The notes beneath the pieces were generated by a model. It ran no database searches, was not told the DNA's origin, and was given only the letters and a program-made list of their open reading frames with translations. Shown piece by piece: positions 1-13,802 of a DNA stretch of 64,000 nucleotides; position 1 is the stretch's first letter, and each line of letters starts with the position of its first letter. Source of the stretch: Serilophus lunatus (lineage: Eukaryota > Chordata > Aves > Passeriformes > Eurylaimidae); the NCBI GenBank assembly GCA_013399895.1, contig VXBA01000723.1, positions 895,097 through 959,096 on the forward strand, given 5' to 3'. The position numbers and the translations under genes are program-made.

Positions 1-3000
1 CCCCCCCCCAAAAAAAAATAAATTATGGAACTGTAGTTAATACTGATTTTTTTCATAATTACCTTCTTTCTTTCTGGGGCTACATAGACTTAAACTCTTT
101 CATTAACTAATAGCATCCTTAATCTTTTCCTCACTGTTCATGCGTGAGATTACTGAAACTTGGTCAAAAATCACAGATACGCCAGGAATACCACATACAT
201 GTCTTCTAAGGTTTCTTAATATTTGGGGTGTTCTCTGTGTTTTTAAAAGGTTGAGCAAACAAGCTTACCTATGAGCTCCCTAATTGTTTGCACATGAATC
301 CTTAATGAAAAAAAACAAACCTTTACTAAAAATAAAATATTTTTTAAAAATTATTAAAACCCAAGAAAAGTTTGAGACACAGAAAGAAAAGAGGAAAACT
401 ATCGCCAACTGGAAAAGAATAAACTGGAATATTACCATGAGAGATTCTTCTTCCTATAATTTTCTCTAGCACCACTAATATTCCCTTGAATACATCCTGC
501 CATGATTATGTGGTTAGAGCAGGATCATCTTGGTATCCCAGCTGATTTCCCTTACTTTAATAAGTACAGATTGGGTACAGATGTTGCACTCATTTCACTG
601 GTAATGAAGTTCTGTGCGTGTGTGTTTCTCAAAGTTGTTTTTTTTTTCTGGGTTATTTAAATAATAGTTGTCTACTAATGTTATCTACTAAGCTGTACAT
701 TTTCCTGATCATAAAATTATAAACCAAAGGCTATAAAATGATAAAATGAAAGAAGGATGGGAGGAGAATGGGTGACTTAAAAATCAGTGATAATCTATTC
801 CCATGATAAACTCAGCTTCGGATACATATCAAAGTCTTGCAGTTTGAAGACACTTGCCCATGAGGACAGGACCATTTGGGAGTACAAGTTAAATATATTG
901 CCACGGCAGTCTTGAGATGTATCAGTGAAAGACTACGAAGTCTAACATTTCACTTGTAGCACTGAAGTCTGCTTTACAGGGCTTTACTTAAAGCACAAGA
1001 CCATGTCTGCAACTCTCTCTCTGAATAATGTGATTTTTTATGATGATAAAGAACAAGAAAAGTCAGAACATTTCCTAGGAAATTTGAGACTTGTTATTTA
1101 AGGTAAAAACTTCAACATTCTGCTTGGACAAAACTACCGATTTACAGTGGAAATATCTGCATCAACAGTTAATCAGCTAATGTAGTGCAGTGTACTGTCA
1201 CTCATTCTATAAACACACTTCTTTTAATTTTTAGGGAATGCGATAGGAAATTATGTTTCTGTTCTCCCCGCCCTGTCCTCAACTCCATTCTCAGTTATAT
1301 GCTATGTATCTTTGTATCAGAACTGAAGTCAGATTTTGAAGAGCATTTTTAAAATATATGCAGATCTATTCACACCTTCTTGTCATACATAGCATGTGAA
1401 AATTATTTTGAACATGCCGAAGCATGCTGGACTTCTTATTTTTTGGCCTAGAGTTTAAGATTTTTCTAGCAAGTTTCGCCTTTTAGCTGCTCAATTTTTT
1501 TCTGGTACATTTACTTTTTGGATGCCGACTTGCTACCAGGAAAAGGACAAGGGATCACCATATATTGATGAAGGATGTTTGTTCTGTTCTTCCCTTAGTG
1601 GTTACTTCTTAAGGTATCTATTTTGCTTTGAACTCTTTCATGTCAAATATTCAGTGATGCAAGAAGATCATGTGATTCATATTTGAAATTGTTTCATCGC
1701 AGATCTTTAACTATTGGAAGCTGAGTGATGAATTAAAAAAGTCTTTCTATACAGCCATTAATTTCCAAAAGAAAACTCTTAAGTTTCACAGGCTTAAAAG
1801 GTGGGATTCAGTTGCTTTAAATATACCTGTCCAGTGGCATTTTAGATGTCCTAGTTATCTTGTCTGGTTTTATAAGATACAGTTTCAGAAAGGCACAACC
1901 CTCTTGAACATTGTGTTATAGCTGCCCTTGTCATGAGGTTGTCTCAGTAGACTACCTAAAATAGCACTAGCCACTTATATGTAGGCACACGAGTCACTCT
2001 TCATAACAAATTAGATGTTTCATGAAAAGCAATTAAAAATATCATGCCGAAGTTTTGGCACACATCCAGCAACCTTTTGAGCTTCAATCTTCGACTCATT
2101 TACTGTATGAAAATCGCTCTTTGAATTTTCCTGCGTGTACATGAAGTTAGCTTAAGAACAGTGTGAATCTTCAGAGTGGAAGTAGTATACCTTTAACAGC
2201 AACGAATGCAAACTATTTGTATTTGAACTATTCTTTTTCTCCCATGTATCCTCACTAGTTGATATTTGAAGGATGGTCATTAATACAAGAGTATGCCTGT
2301 TCAGGTGTGTGACAAGCTGCCAGTGTAATTGTCTTGTAGTCCCTATTTATCATGGGATTGTTGGAACAGCTGGACAAGAAATTTGTATTGTATTGTATTG
2401 TGTTACTGTGGCAGCCTATAGTAATTTATAAGCCTAAATTAATAAGCCCTTCTAAATATTTAATATAATATACTTGGATTTACAATGGATATATGTATAT
2501 ATGTGTACTTTATATTTCAACTCTTATGAATGTATTTTATGAATATGTATATGTGATATTACATGAACGAGAAAAAGGCCTGCTGATGCTGTTAGGAATC
2601 AAGAGATATAAGAGAGGTTTGCTGAGAAGAGGACTGAAAAATGGATGAAATGAACAATGATTTAGCTTTTCAAACCTTGTTTTTGTGTTGTCATTTCACA
2701 GGCAACTGAAACTTTCCGTCTAAATATAAACTAAATGTATACTGCATGCTTAAACACACTGTCTTTAATTATAAGAAATTCAAAACATCCGTTATTCACT
2801 GGAGACTAATTCTGCTTAGATTAAATAGAAGCAGATTGCAGGAATAAACTTCATGTCTCTTAAAACAAGGAAAAATTGCTCAACTGGTGTTCTCAAGTAC
2901 CTGAAACTCTCTGGCAGTCACAGCAGCTGGCAATAAATGAAAATTTGAAAACAAATTAAGTTGCTTTTACTCTTGCTGGGCTTTTTNTTTTGCTAAAGTG

Positions 3001-4043
3001 TGTCATGAACAGGACATCTCTGAAAACAGGATTTGTATCCCTGTAGATCTGCAGACAGAATGTTTCACTAATTCTAAAAATGAGAGATTTCCCTGAAACT
3101 GCCCCTTAAGTTTGGATTAAATTGACCATAGTTACTTTATTTTCAACTTTTCCCTCAATTTTTAAGTACTGCACAGATACAAGTGTGATTTGCTACAATA
3201 GTTATTTCTAATGTCAGACATGTAAACATCATCAATTGCGATCACCCTGCAAGGTTCTGTGCAGAGACATTACTGGATATTTGAGCAGATGAGAGAAAAT
3301 CATAATCGTTAGTCATGTTTATTCTCTGTCAGCTTTTCAGATACTGTAATGAAGTTAGAGCTAAAGATCTTATTACCAAATGGAGTTTGTAGTCCCCAAT
3401 GGAAGATGCAATACAGCGTGAATCTCAAATTTAAAATGAAAACCTGTGATTTAAATGGGAGCTTCACAATAGAAATCTTGTTTGCAAGATGGAATGAAGT
3501 TCCAGTTTCATACAGATGTGTCACCACTCTATCTAAGCTATGTTCAGGTTATACTCATCTTGGGATATTTAAAATAAAATGAGCCTCAATTTCTGACCAA
3601 ATCACCATCAATTACTTTTAATGTTGTTTTAAAAGTTTCTATGGGTCTTGACTACATGAGTCTCCAATATCAGCATAATATCAAAATCCCATTAGTATCA
3701 CATTATTTGCTACAGCAGATCATGGCCCTGAGTAAATTTAAAACTAGATGATTTCAGACACACAAAATTCAGTTACGAAGTGCTTTATCATGAAACTCTA
3801 TCTGACTGTGCTGCAACCCACACATTAAGATTGCCAAAAGGAAGAAGGGAAACCATCAACAAAAATTATAGGAGACCAAATGTATATTCCAGGAAATATG
3901 TTTCAGTATTAAATGTGCATTAAAGCTAATGAGAATCCCTGAGAACACTGGGTGATAGGAAATGAACAGTCTTGTGTTTTGTAATTTTCTCCGAGCTTTT
4001 TTGATACTTCATAGTCACAGTGATTTTCAATGAACACATGACC
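1..4043. other. AT-rich intron, nothing recognised
   Basis: The window opens with nine C followed by nine A, a simple-sequence edge. A short (TTGTA)n stretch lies near 2383-2402. One undetermined base (N) sits at 2987 inside a T run, so it may be a homopolymer assembly uncertainty. No repeat family or gene was identified. Confidence 0.6.
2383..2402. repeat. Short (TTGTA) pentanucleotide microsatellite
   Basis: About four consecutive TTGTA/TATTG units are visible, ending in TGTGTT. It is short and may be a low-level variable locus. Confidence 0.75.
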
Positions 4044-4184
4044 CTGAGAGTAGCTTAGTTTACTAAAACTTGGTGCTAATAATGCTGAGGTCATGGGTTC
4101 AATCCCCTGTATGAGCTATTAATTTATGAATTGGACTTGATGATCCTTGTGGGTTCCTTTCCAACTCAGAATATTCTGTGATTA
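4044..4184 (+). mobile_element. SINE: tRNA-Ile-derived head with CR1-type 3' tail
   Basis: Seen: 4046-4120 aligns along its length with tRNA-Ile. The anticodon loop reads CTAATAA with anticodon AAT at 4078-4080. The variable region resembles AAGGTC, and an intact pol III B box, GGTTCAATCC, lies at 4096-4105. The A-box side (4050-4062) is degraded. A short linker is followed at about 4131-4184 by a tail reading GGACTTGATGATCCTTGTGG, then CCAACTCAGAATATTCTGTG, which is the 3' end of a CR1 family. Known: tRNA-Ile SINEs using a CR1 tail were described from zebra finch (TguSINE1) and attributed to early passerine evolution. Inference: it is a pol III transcript mobilised in trans by a CR1 with this tail; the same tail type ends the CR1 copy at 15000-16038. 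It is not a working tRNA, because the acceptor stem and D arm are mismatched. Confidence 0.85.
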
Positions 4185-7100
4185 TTTATTTATTTTAAAA
4201 CCTTCAGTGGATTTCTGATCACCTGGTCAGGCTTAGACATAACAAGTTGTCTGACCTATAAAGTTATTGAAACAAATAAGCTGTCTAGTTTTACAGGAGA
4301 CCCTTTCTCCCTGTTTTAGCAAAGAAATAATAAATTCTTCCTTTAATGCATACAGTCACTAAAGTCTAAGTGAAAAACTATGCTGTTGTTGTCTGAATCC
4401 TGTCGCAACCACAGTTTCATCTCTGCTCCCAGAAACAGTACTTGTCATTTTGTCCTTGTGAAAATATAAAAGCTCAACAGTGATGACAGTATGAGGACCT
4501 GAAAACCTGACACATTTACACAACTCACTAAAAATGATAGGTGAAGATGTCATTTTGTTTTTGCACATATCTGGAAGAGGCTCTGGAGATCTGTCACAGT
4601 ATGGAACATCTCCACAACCACTGTGTAACAACTTTTGAGCAACGCCTGTAGCAAAAGCAATAGTAAATTTTTTTCTTGAGTCTTGACAACACACTGTGAT
4701 TTCTGTATTAAGGAACAGTAGTTTCAGGATTTTTATATGTCACTAAATCAATGATTGTATAATATACAGTTAATATAGCTGTAAATACGTCATAGTTGGT
4801 CTGTTAATACCTTCCGTTTTCTGTGGCCATTGCTTTAAAAAAGTGTGCAGCAGTAATCTTGAAAAAAGAAAATCTGAAAAAATTGCAAATCTGCAAACAC
4901 ATCAGTGACTCTTCCCTGATATAATATTCCAGTTAAGTAATTTTTTCACATGACTTGTCTATTTTATTACACTGAAACTTCCCAAAAATAAATTAATTCT
5001 GAGAGTTCTAGACTAGCCTGAGGAAAGTATGTGTTAAGTAGTTGATTTATGTTTGTTTCACTTCATTTAGAACTATCATCTAAATAAAACACTCAGATTC
5101 AAAATTTTGCACTGTAAACATTAGATTTGATCCCCAAACTGTGTGACTTCTTGTCAATAAGATAATGAATATATGGCATTATATCAGTGTAAGAAGAGGT
5201 TTTTTTCTCATGTAGTGCAAATCTGTTATCAGTAATCATCTTGGCATTGGAGATACTATTTTTGATATAATCCCTATATCTTGGTATTCAAAGCAAAGCA
5301 AAGTATCTGCCAATACAAAATGTAGGAATATTTTGTTTTTCCAGTCCATACTGTGGAATAGGGCAATTTTTTTCCCAAAGAACTTTGGTAAAAGAAAGAA
5401 AGAATTCAGCTTCTCTTAAAACAAAGAAACAAAGGAATGAAAAATTCTACTAGGCCATGTCTTCCCTGTGCTTCTGCATCAATATAGGCAGCCTAACAGA
5501 GGTGGTAAGGTAGTTTGTCATGTGATTTTCACTTCAAAAAGAGGCATCATTCTTGTCATCACATTTGTCATGAAAATTGCAAGATATGAGGTAATTGGCC
5601 AGGTGTTATAAATGAGATTAGAATGGAGCGAATTGGTGCAGCATAAAGTGAATGGCAAACAGGAATATGCTGGTTTTACAGAAACTTTATTTAAATACTT
5701 AACAGGAACATCATTTTAGGACATAGTAGATGTCCTAAACCAACCAGCAACTCCAGGTTGTTTTTTGAGTACACCTAAAAGATGCACACATAGTGGGTAT
5801 GTGAGAGAATGCTGAAGGAACAGAGACATTTAGAAAATATGAGATTGATAGAGGTGACTTGATAACAAATTTCAATATGTAAGAGTTTGCTACATAACTG
5901 ATATGATTAATCGCTCCCCATAGCTTTAGAAAACATACAACTTAACAGATAACTGTTAAGATCTGTGCATTAAATATTATGAAAAATTTGATAACTAAAG
6001 GATTGCTAGGTAGTACATATTGGTTTATGCCAGAAATTTGTGGTGTTTATGCCACTAGAAGATTGTAATACCAGGTAAAACTAACTTTTGAAGAGACAGC
6101 TAAGTTGCCTTAGACTTTTGTTTGTTAGATTAAGTGTGAATGTCCATTAGATTAAGTGTGAATGTCCATAGCATAGATAGTGTGGAGGAATTGGTCCCAT
6201 CCTGTGCCATTTTGGGGTGAGAAAACAAAGGTATATGTATTATTTGTTACTCTATTTTCAAGATTATTTGACCTAAAATTTTTTCCCTAAAAAGAAGCTC
6301 ATGACTCTATTAAAATCAGAGTTCTGGAGATATTCATAGCATTAGAAAAGCAAAGGTGTCTAGTCTACAGAGGATGAATGTACCATATTGAACCCCTTGT
6401 CTTTGCTTCTGTGTAGCTCATGCTATATCTGCTTTCTACACTCTATATACTCTATATACTCTTGTTTATAGAGGGAAAGAGAAAATAGGATGTACTTATG
6501 GGCCTTGTACTAGCATAGGACTAGGATGGACCAGGGGTGCCAGGACATACTCCTGAGACCTATAGTTTGGCAATAGGCTGAATATCTTAATTTTAATAGA
6601 CTAAAGAGCTAGTTAGAAGTCCAGAATTTAAAATACTGTGTACCACCGAGGAAACTGAAAACTAGGGATACTGAGCTGTATTAGTTATAAGGTCCCACAT
6701 TAAGGTAATAAAATGAAAACAGAAGCCTGAAGTATAATTTCTTTCCATAATCATAGCCTTTCATAGTGGCATGGTTTAAAGAAATTTTCATCTGTTTTCA
6801 GATGGCAAGCAGAGATAGCCATTTGAGGAGTCTAGATATAAACTTAGGAAACATTGCAAACTTAAACTCAAATTTTCCCTGTTTGTTTTATTCTCCAAAC
6901 ATATGAAGATTTTGTTTTATAAAAGAATATATATATACACAGACATAAGATTCAGACTGTTAAGTATAAAATATATAATATGCAGTATTAGTAGATATGA
7001 TTTTATATGTATGTAATTACACACATGTTGTTTATATATATAGGGTTCATATATAACTTTTATATATATAAAATAGTATTCACAATTAGCTGGTGGTATC

Positions 7101-10100
7101 AAAGGCTGCAAGAGCAAGATTATCTAATGCCATCACTGCCATTTTAAGAAGAATTCAAAAGAAGTCCATCTTCATGGGAGATGGAGATGCAGCTACTACT
7201 GCAGTCAAAATGATAAGACAGAGTGGAATTAAAGTCTGCTGCAGACATTAAGTTTTATTTTGTCTTACTACGTGGGAAGAGAAGGGAGCACAGCTATTTA
7301 GTAAACTTTCAGCACTTTTACATGCAGATATGAGAAGCACTTCTCCAGAGATGAGGGAGAAGAGAAAAAATTAAGCCATTTGCACATTTTCTGAACATGC
7401 TTCTGTCTTACTTTCCCTCTGTTTCCCTAGATATTTTGCATGCCTGTTGTTTCTTTGGGCTCTTCTCTTTTTCTTCCTTTGTCCTGGCTGCTGTTGGAGG
7501 AGGAGCCTTGGGGAAATTCCTTTTGAACTGTAGTCCTTCTGTTAAATAATAGTGTTAATGGAAAAGAGTACATTGAACAGAAAGCCTAATTGAGCATGCA
7601 TTTGCATCATGTCTCTCTGTCTTGTAGCATCCTTTCTTTTGTCCTTTTAGTAACATCTAGGAGTGATATACAATCACCACTTTAAAAGAGACAACCATCA
7701 GAAGGCAATTGTATTTCAAAATTCTTGTATCATAAAGATTTCACCAAATAAAATATAAACTTTTTCAAAATTCTATATACGTACATGATTCTTCTCTCAA
7801 ATTTATTAGTTCTTCTACAAATACAGTGGTTTCCACTGGATAAAGGTGATTCTTGATTTCTTCTTTCTCCCTCTTACTATGCCCTGTTCTTCTAGCACTT
7901 TCTCTCCTTCTTCTAGTCACAGATGCAACAGATTTTGTCAGCTTTATTTCTCTGTCCTTTCTGCTCTTTTATGAATTTTTATTCTTCATCTTCTTATTTC
8001 GTCTTCTGAAGTTTTAATCCTTCCTTTGTCTGTCATCTATAGCTTATTGTTTTCCTTGTGCTCAAAGATTATGTCTAGTATAAAATCCAAAGAGTTTCTC
8101 ATTTTTTTAAAATTTGTTTTTTTTTTATCTCCATCACTGAATCAGGTTTAAGTTGTGACCCTATATTCTGCATAAATTATTTTCTTGAACTTATGTCTAG
8201 GGTTCTGGCTATATATTGTTCTGTCATCACAATTACGTTTACCTTAGGTGAAGTCAATAACATGCAAGAGAGAATTATTTCTACTCCATATCTTCTTTCA
8301 ACTGTGCAAAGTAAAATCTGGCACTGCCTCCCTGATCCTTTCTTGTGGAAGTGCAGTCAACACCTCTCATTTGATGTCTATTCCAGGACTTTTCTTTGCC
8401 CTACATCCAGGCTGATCTTGCTGATTCTTTTCTCAGTGTGTGTCACGCTGTCTCTGCTTGTGCTTTAGCTCACTTGGGACACTGTGACAAAATCCACTGC
8501 ATGCTTTTGTTGGTCCTCATACGAAGCTGCGATTATGCCTTCTAGGATATCATAATGAAGAATATTTCATAGTTCTAAAATGTGCATTTGGGATCCCATG
8601 TTTCTTCAGAGGTAAATGCCTAGTAAAGGCTGAGTGTCTTTGGGCTTGCCTTGTGTATTGTAACTGACTTCTCTGATCTTTACAAATGCAATTACATTAT
8701 TGGGGGTAGAGGTGAATGTTAGGGGACTTAAGGACTTTTCTTGCTCATAGAGTTATCTTTATCTGACCCTCTGTTTTTATGGGTCCACCCATAAATCATC
8801 TTGTTGCAAATCAACAGCTCAAGAGATCAACAGATTCAGCTCTTCATTTTCTTCCACCTATTATTTTCTGTATTATCTTGTACACTGAACTTGACTTCTG
8901 CCTCTTCTCAGCCTGAGGAGGAATTTCCTCTGACTGCTAATGCAGTAATTCAAGTAAACACTGTCTAGTTTCTTTGGTGTTTCCCACTTAGAATCTGAAA
9001 AAGAAAACAAAGCAAAGCTCTGTAAATCTTTCACTTAACTGCTTGTGATAATTGTTACAATATTTTCAACTTTACAGAAAATGTTTCTCTGGGATTTATT
9101 ACAAGGATCTCACCGTTTCTCTGTATGCCTATATACTAATTTGCATCCAGTACAACTTCTGTACCTCTTGGGACATAATGATAGATAAGCTGTCATATTA
9201 ATTCCTGATCTGCATGGCAGAAATTAGAAATACCAATAAATAAGGGCTTTATATGGTTTCAATTACCTACTTTTATGAAATTATCAATGGAAATCTGACT
9301 TGTGTAACTCTGTTAATATAAACAAACCTAAAGAGCCTTTTAACACATAGCTTTTAGAATGTAGATATATTGAAGATGTATATTCAAATAGTTAAAATTA
9401 TTTCAGAAGAAAAAGAGAACTGTGTTTCTGAAATTCTAGATAATGCTAATGGTATATTGCCCTACAGTGCTTTCTTTTATGCAATGCCCTTCTTAAGCTT
9501 ATATGTTTGTCTCTGCTTTTGAAAATCAAATCTATCCTCTGGTAATGTGATGGAGGAAGGAAACAAAGAATAAAGTACTACAAATGAAATGCTTTTAAGC
9601 AAAGTAATGTACAAATGCATTGACTAAGTTTGGATTTGCAATTAGATAACTAATTATGTTGAAAATGGCATAGCATATTTAAAAAGATGCCTCTAGCTCA
9701 TCCAGTTCTCTCCAGGCTGTTATGTATACATACATAGCTATTCTCTTGCCGTTAAGTATCACCTGTTATAATTTGAAAGCAGGGTTGCATGCCTAATTAG
9801 ACACAGAATCGAGATGTTTATATATGAAAAATATAAAATCTTTTCATTAATTTAAGGTGCATTCTTCTAATTCACAGAAAGCTGTCCATCAAATGCAATG
9901 CAAAAGATCTGGTGTTTACTGCAGCATTAAAAAAATCCCTAAACCCCAAAATTCCTCACTATAAAGTACAATATTCCAACTGTATTTGCTTGTATAATGT
10001 TTAGTAGCTGTCTGTTAATTACTCTGTAGTCAGTCTTTCAGTTGCATGTTTAAATCTAGTTCCAACCTCACACAATCATTCAAGGTAGTTGTTTATACAA

Positions 10101-11528
10101 AAAAGTTTAACCTTCTCATGAGAGGAATACTTAGAGTTTTTTAAGCAAGAGCATAGATAATTATCTCTAAGAAATAATGTAGATCCAATTTAATTGCTAA
10201 AGGTAGCATGAGAAGAATCATGTCACGTGTTTTTTAGACTTTTTTCAAATCCCTAGATATATTTTGCTTCAGATTATAGAAATATTATTCTTTTTTGTAT
10301 TTAATTGTTGACTTATAGTACATAAATCCTTTTAAGGTCCTTATTCCTTTTAAGAAATAAGGACCATATTTCTGGTAAAGCATATCAGAGTTGGCAGAAC
10401 AATCAGAATTAAATGAAGCTTAAGAGATTATTGTTAAGCAGAATTTTTCTATAGTAATGACCAGACAAACTGGAATCTAAATAACAAATGCCCCCTTTTA
10501 TAGCCATTTATTTGATCAGTCTTCCAAAAGAGAATACAACTTGCTTATGTTCATACTAACAGGAGATACTTGTGGTGCCCGAGTTAAAGTAAACAATTTA
10601 TGATACTGGATATGCATATGTGGGAATGATTTCTTTTAAAATACACAGTAATGATTCCTTGTACAGTAGGTGGCATTTTCTTTGCTTCAAAATGAATATA
10701 GGTACTCATTTCACACTGTCTTTATTTTAGCATTACATTTAGTAGAGCAATTTTAAAATTTCTCTATAATGACCTAAGAAAATCTTCTATATAAAATTCA
10801 AAGAAAAAGTTTAAAGTGCTGTCATTGCTTTATCAATTCACAGACAGTGCTGGGAGAGTAGACACTATCTGATGCAGATTCCTGTCTGTACAACTCAGTC
10901 ATTTTTGTGAAATCACTAGCTTAGTTAGCAAGTTTTGTGAAAAGTCTTTGCTTTCAAGTTTATCAGTCTGGGAAGATATCAAAAACTAGTGAAGATAATG
11001 TTGCATAGAACACACACACACTTTAGTAAGAATGAAGTGTGTTCAGTTGCATCATACTATTTCAAATAAGACACAATGAAAATTAATTAGTATTTTTGCA
11101 TAGGTTTGTTGTTAAATGTAGCCTCAGAGTTTTAAAATTGTACTTGTTCTGTGTACACTTTCCCCCCTCAGGGATTAGTTCCAGAGCAGTTCTTTTGTTT
11201 GTTGGTGAACAGCACAAAAAAGTTCATAAATCACACTGACTGAAAACATCAGTCCTGGTTGCTGCTTAATGAGGCTTTAATCCATTTTGAACTGTGGATT
11301 TTTTTCACTTTTGTTTTGTTTAATGTAATTATCTTTTCCTGAAATTCCTAGGGGAGACGAAGTGGGAATATGGTCAGAAAAGTAACGTCTTTTGTCTAGT
11401 CTTAAAGGGTAGCAGAGATTGGGGCATTTTTTCAAAATTATTTTTCAAATTAGATTTATTTTTAATAAATATTTATTTTTAATAAATCTCCTCTGAGCCC
11501 ATGCATGATATCAGAGAACTTTGTTATC
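4185..11528. other. AT-rich intron, only small repeats
   Basis: No gene or repeat family was recognised. It contains the 22-bp tandem duplication at 6125-6168, short TA runs at about 6927-6937, 7031-7042 and 7061-7070, and a CT/TTC-rich stretch around 7780-8060. An open frame of 91 codons at 8193-8468 (+) shows no domain and is regarded as chance. Confidence 0.55.
6125..6168. repeat. Exact 22-bp tandem duplication
   Basis: The 22-bp unit TTAGATTAAGTGTGAATGTC plus CA occurs twice head to tail without mismatch (6125-6146 and 6147-6168). This is consistent with a recent slippage or small tandem duplication. Confidence 0.9.
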
Positions 11529-11645
11529 AGAGAATCACAATTTTGGGGGTGGTTGGAAGTGACCTCTAGGAATCATCTATTCCAGCTTCCCTGCCCAAAC
11601 AGGGTCAGCTACAGCAGATAGCAGCACCAGGAGCCCCATAAACAA
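11529..11645 (-). mobile_element. CR1 3' end fragment
   Basis: On the - strand this reads as the CR1 3' terminal region. The + strand shows AGAATCACA, then GGTTGGAAGTGACCTCTAGG, then ATCATCT..TTCCAGC and a CCCTGCCCAAACAGGGTCA motif, the reverse complement of the usual CR1 end. It is a short 5'-truncated, diverged copy. The open frame at 11577-11840 (-) overlaps it and carries no protein signal. Confidence 0.8.
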
Positions 11646-12644
11646 AGCTTTTTGGAGCAACCGTGGTATCCTATGATTCCTGGGTAGCCCTGGATTCTGA
11701 AGTACGCTATATTTATCCACAAAACTGACTTTATACAATATTATGCTGGAATTTATATATGGGTTCATTCTCCCTTTATTGAAGATGTGACCTTCTCTAA
11801 AATTCATCCACTGATGCTCAGTTCTATACTCATGTTCCATTTTCCATCACTCAGGCTTCCTTCCACTTTCTATCTATATAGATTTTAAATTATAAAAAAA
11901 TGTGAGAACCTTTTTATTATAAGACCTTAAGTTCTATTCATCACATTCTTTGAAAAAATGAAGCAACAGATATGTTGTCTGAAACCTTTACTTAATTAAT
12001 TTCATTAACTTCATATTTTTATTTTAAGGACACTTTTTATTGAAATACATCTTCAATTTTTCAGCTATCCTTCTGAAAATTGTAGTCATAAAATAGAAAT
12101 GAAGCTGAAAGAATGGTCTAATTAATTTTCTGGCAATGGTGGAAGATCAACTATATTATGACAAATGTCTTATTCTTCTAAACCTTGTTGAAATCTATCC
12201 TACAATCTCCCCAGAAAGACTGTTCTAGAGCTTTGTTATCTATGTGGCCAGAATATTTTTCATTATAATTTATAATAGTGTATTATGTTAGTGAAAATTA
12301 AGCAAGTGTTTTCTTTTACTTTTAAAGTTATTAGAAAAATTTATCATTGTCCTTCTAAACAATTTCATACAGCATTGCAATTTATATGAGCTGCTTCTTG
12401 CACTTCATCTATTTTTTCCAGACTAAAAAAATCTAAGGGCCTTCTATTTTTCCTGACAGATCTTATTTATTCCAGAATTGCCCTACTACATCAAAGAGAA
12501 ATCTAAAGAAAAGGCAGGTGGATAGGGACACTTCTCCAGCATATCATCCTAGCTTTGAGCAATGTCCTAACTTGAGGCTGATGAATAAACTTTTCACTAG
12601 AATCTTCCTTTGAAACTTTTGTCATCCATTACATCCACTCTTTA

Positions 12645-12866
12645 AAATCTTTGTCAGTGATGAGGGCAGTGGGATTGAGTGCACCCTCAGCAGATTTGCT
12701 GATGATGCCAAGCTGTGGGGTTCAGTTGACATGCTGGAGGGAAGAGGTGCCATCCAGAGGAACCTTCAGGACTGAGGATCTTTGTAGGCCCATGCGAACC
12801 TCATGCGGTTACATAAGGCTAAATGCAAGGACCTGCACCTGGGTAGGGGTAATTTCAAGCTATAGA
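12645..12866 (+). mobile_element. CR1 fragment, reverse-transcriptase palm region
   Basis: One frame from about 12652 reads VSDEGSGIECTLSRFADDAK and then LWGSVDMLEGRGAIQRNLQD before a stop. This is the CR1 ORF2 segment around the catalytic F-A-D-D box of the reverse transcriptase palm, and the box itself is preserved. The rest continues in other frames (a counterpart of KCKVLHLG is visible near 12815-12845), so the copy is frameshifted and dead. It has no 3' terminus and is an internal fragment. Confidence 0.8.
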
Positions 12867-13782
12867 CAGTATTGAAGATGAGTTGTACCACAGTTTTAAA
12901 TGTTAAAGAAATTACTGTTTCTGTTTTTTCCTCACCATTCTTTACTATGAATGAAAATGGATTAGACTGCTAATAGACACTGAGCAGACCTTTGTTCAAA
13001 CTAGCAATAATTTTCCCAATTATACCTTTACTGTGTGGTAACAATTAGACCACAGCCCATCCCTATGTGCATAAAATTAGGACACGGCTTTTTTTATCTT
13101 TTCCCAGAGGCATTGTTTTACCTGCACTGAGATTTACATCTATTTTAGAAAGCTTTTATCAGTTGCTTGCTCTATCTTGGATTCTCTCCGGCAGATTTCA
13201 TTTTTCCTTAAGTTAGATGTAGTAGTCTAACTGGGACCTCAGCAACTGATAGAAGAGGAAATGAATTGCCCATTTCCCTTGTGTTTTATATACAACACAT
13301 CTCTTAATACATCTCTGTATTACATATTTCAGGTATACCTGTGTTTCTTTTCCATCAACATTATCTCATATTCTGGTTTTGATTTGGTATAATGACTGAA
13401 ATTTTTTGTGCAAAATGATTGCAGAAATGTTACTCAGTTATTATTGTTTAACATCTCATTGATTAATCTTCAGATAATCACTATTGTTTCATGGACTTAG
13501 TCTAAGTGAGCTTCATTCTACTTTATATTCTTGCATATATTCAGAGTCTGTATCATATATAACATGCTCCCTCTTTATTCTGGTTTGTGATCCTAGCCCT
13601 TCATTAAAATTCTTTTAATTGTTTGGCCATGAATTATTTTTTGTGAAGGCCGAGGCTAAAGAAATATTGAGCGCATCAGCCTTCTCTCTGCCCTCTGACA
13701 AAAAATTATAGTTTTTTGTCCTGTGTAAATATAATGACTTTTAAGTAACTGAAGTACACTTACCTTTGCTTTCTTGTACTAC

Positions 13783-13802
13783 TTTTTTTTTTTTTTTTTT
13801 TT
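13783..13802. repeat. Poly-T tract (20 bases)
   Basis: Uninterrupted T run. No adjacent SINE-like or processed-transcript body was recognised on the - strand side, so it is listed only as a homopolymer. Confidence 0.9.

Noticed and set aside
4044..4120. Functional tRNA-Ile gene
   Set aside because: The acceptor and D-arm pairings are broken, the A box is degraded, and a CR1 tail is fused downstream. It is a SINE head.
13783..13802. Poly-T as the tail of a reverse-oriented processed pseudogene
   Set aside because: No transcript-like body or target-site duplication was recognised next to it. The same holds for the T runs at 19.05, 46.28 and 50.38 kb.
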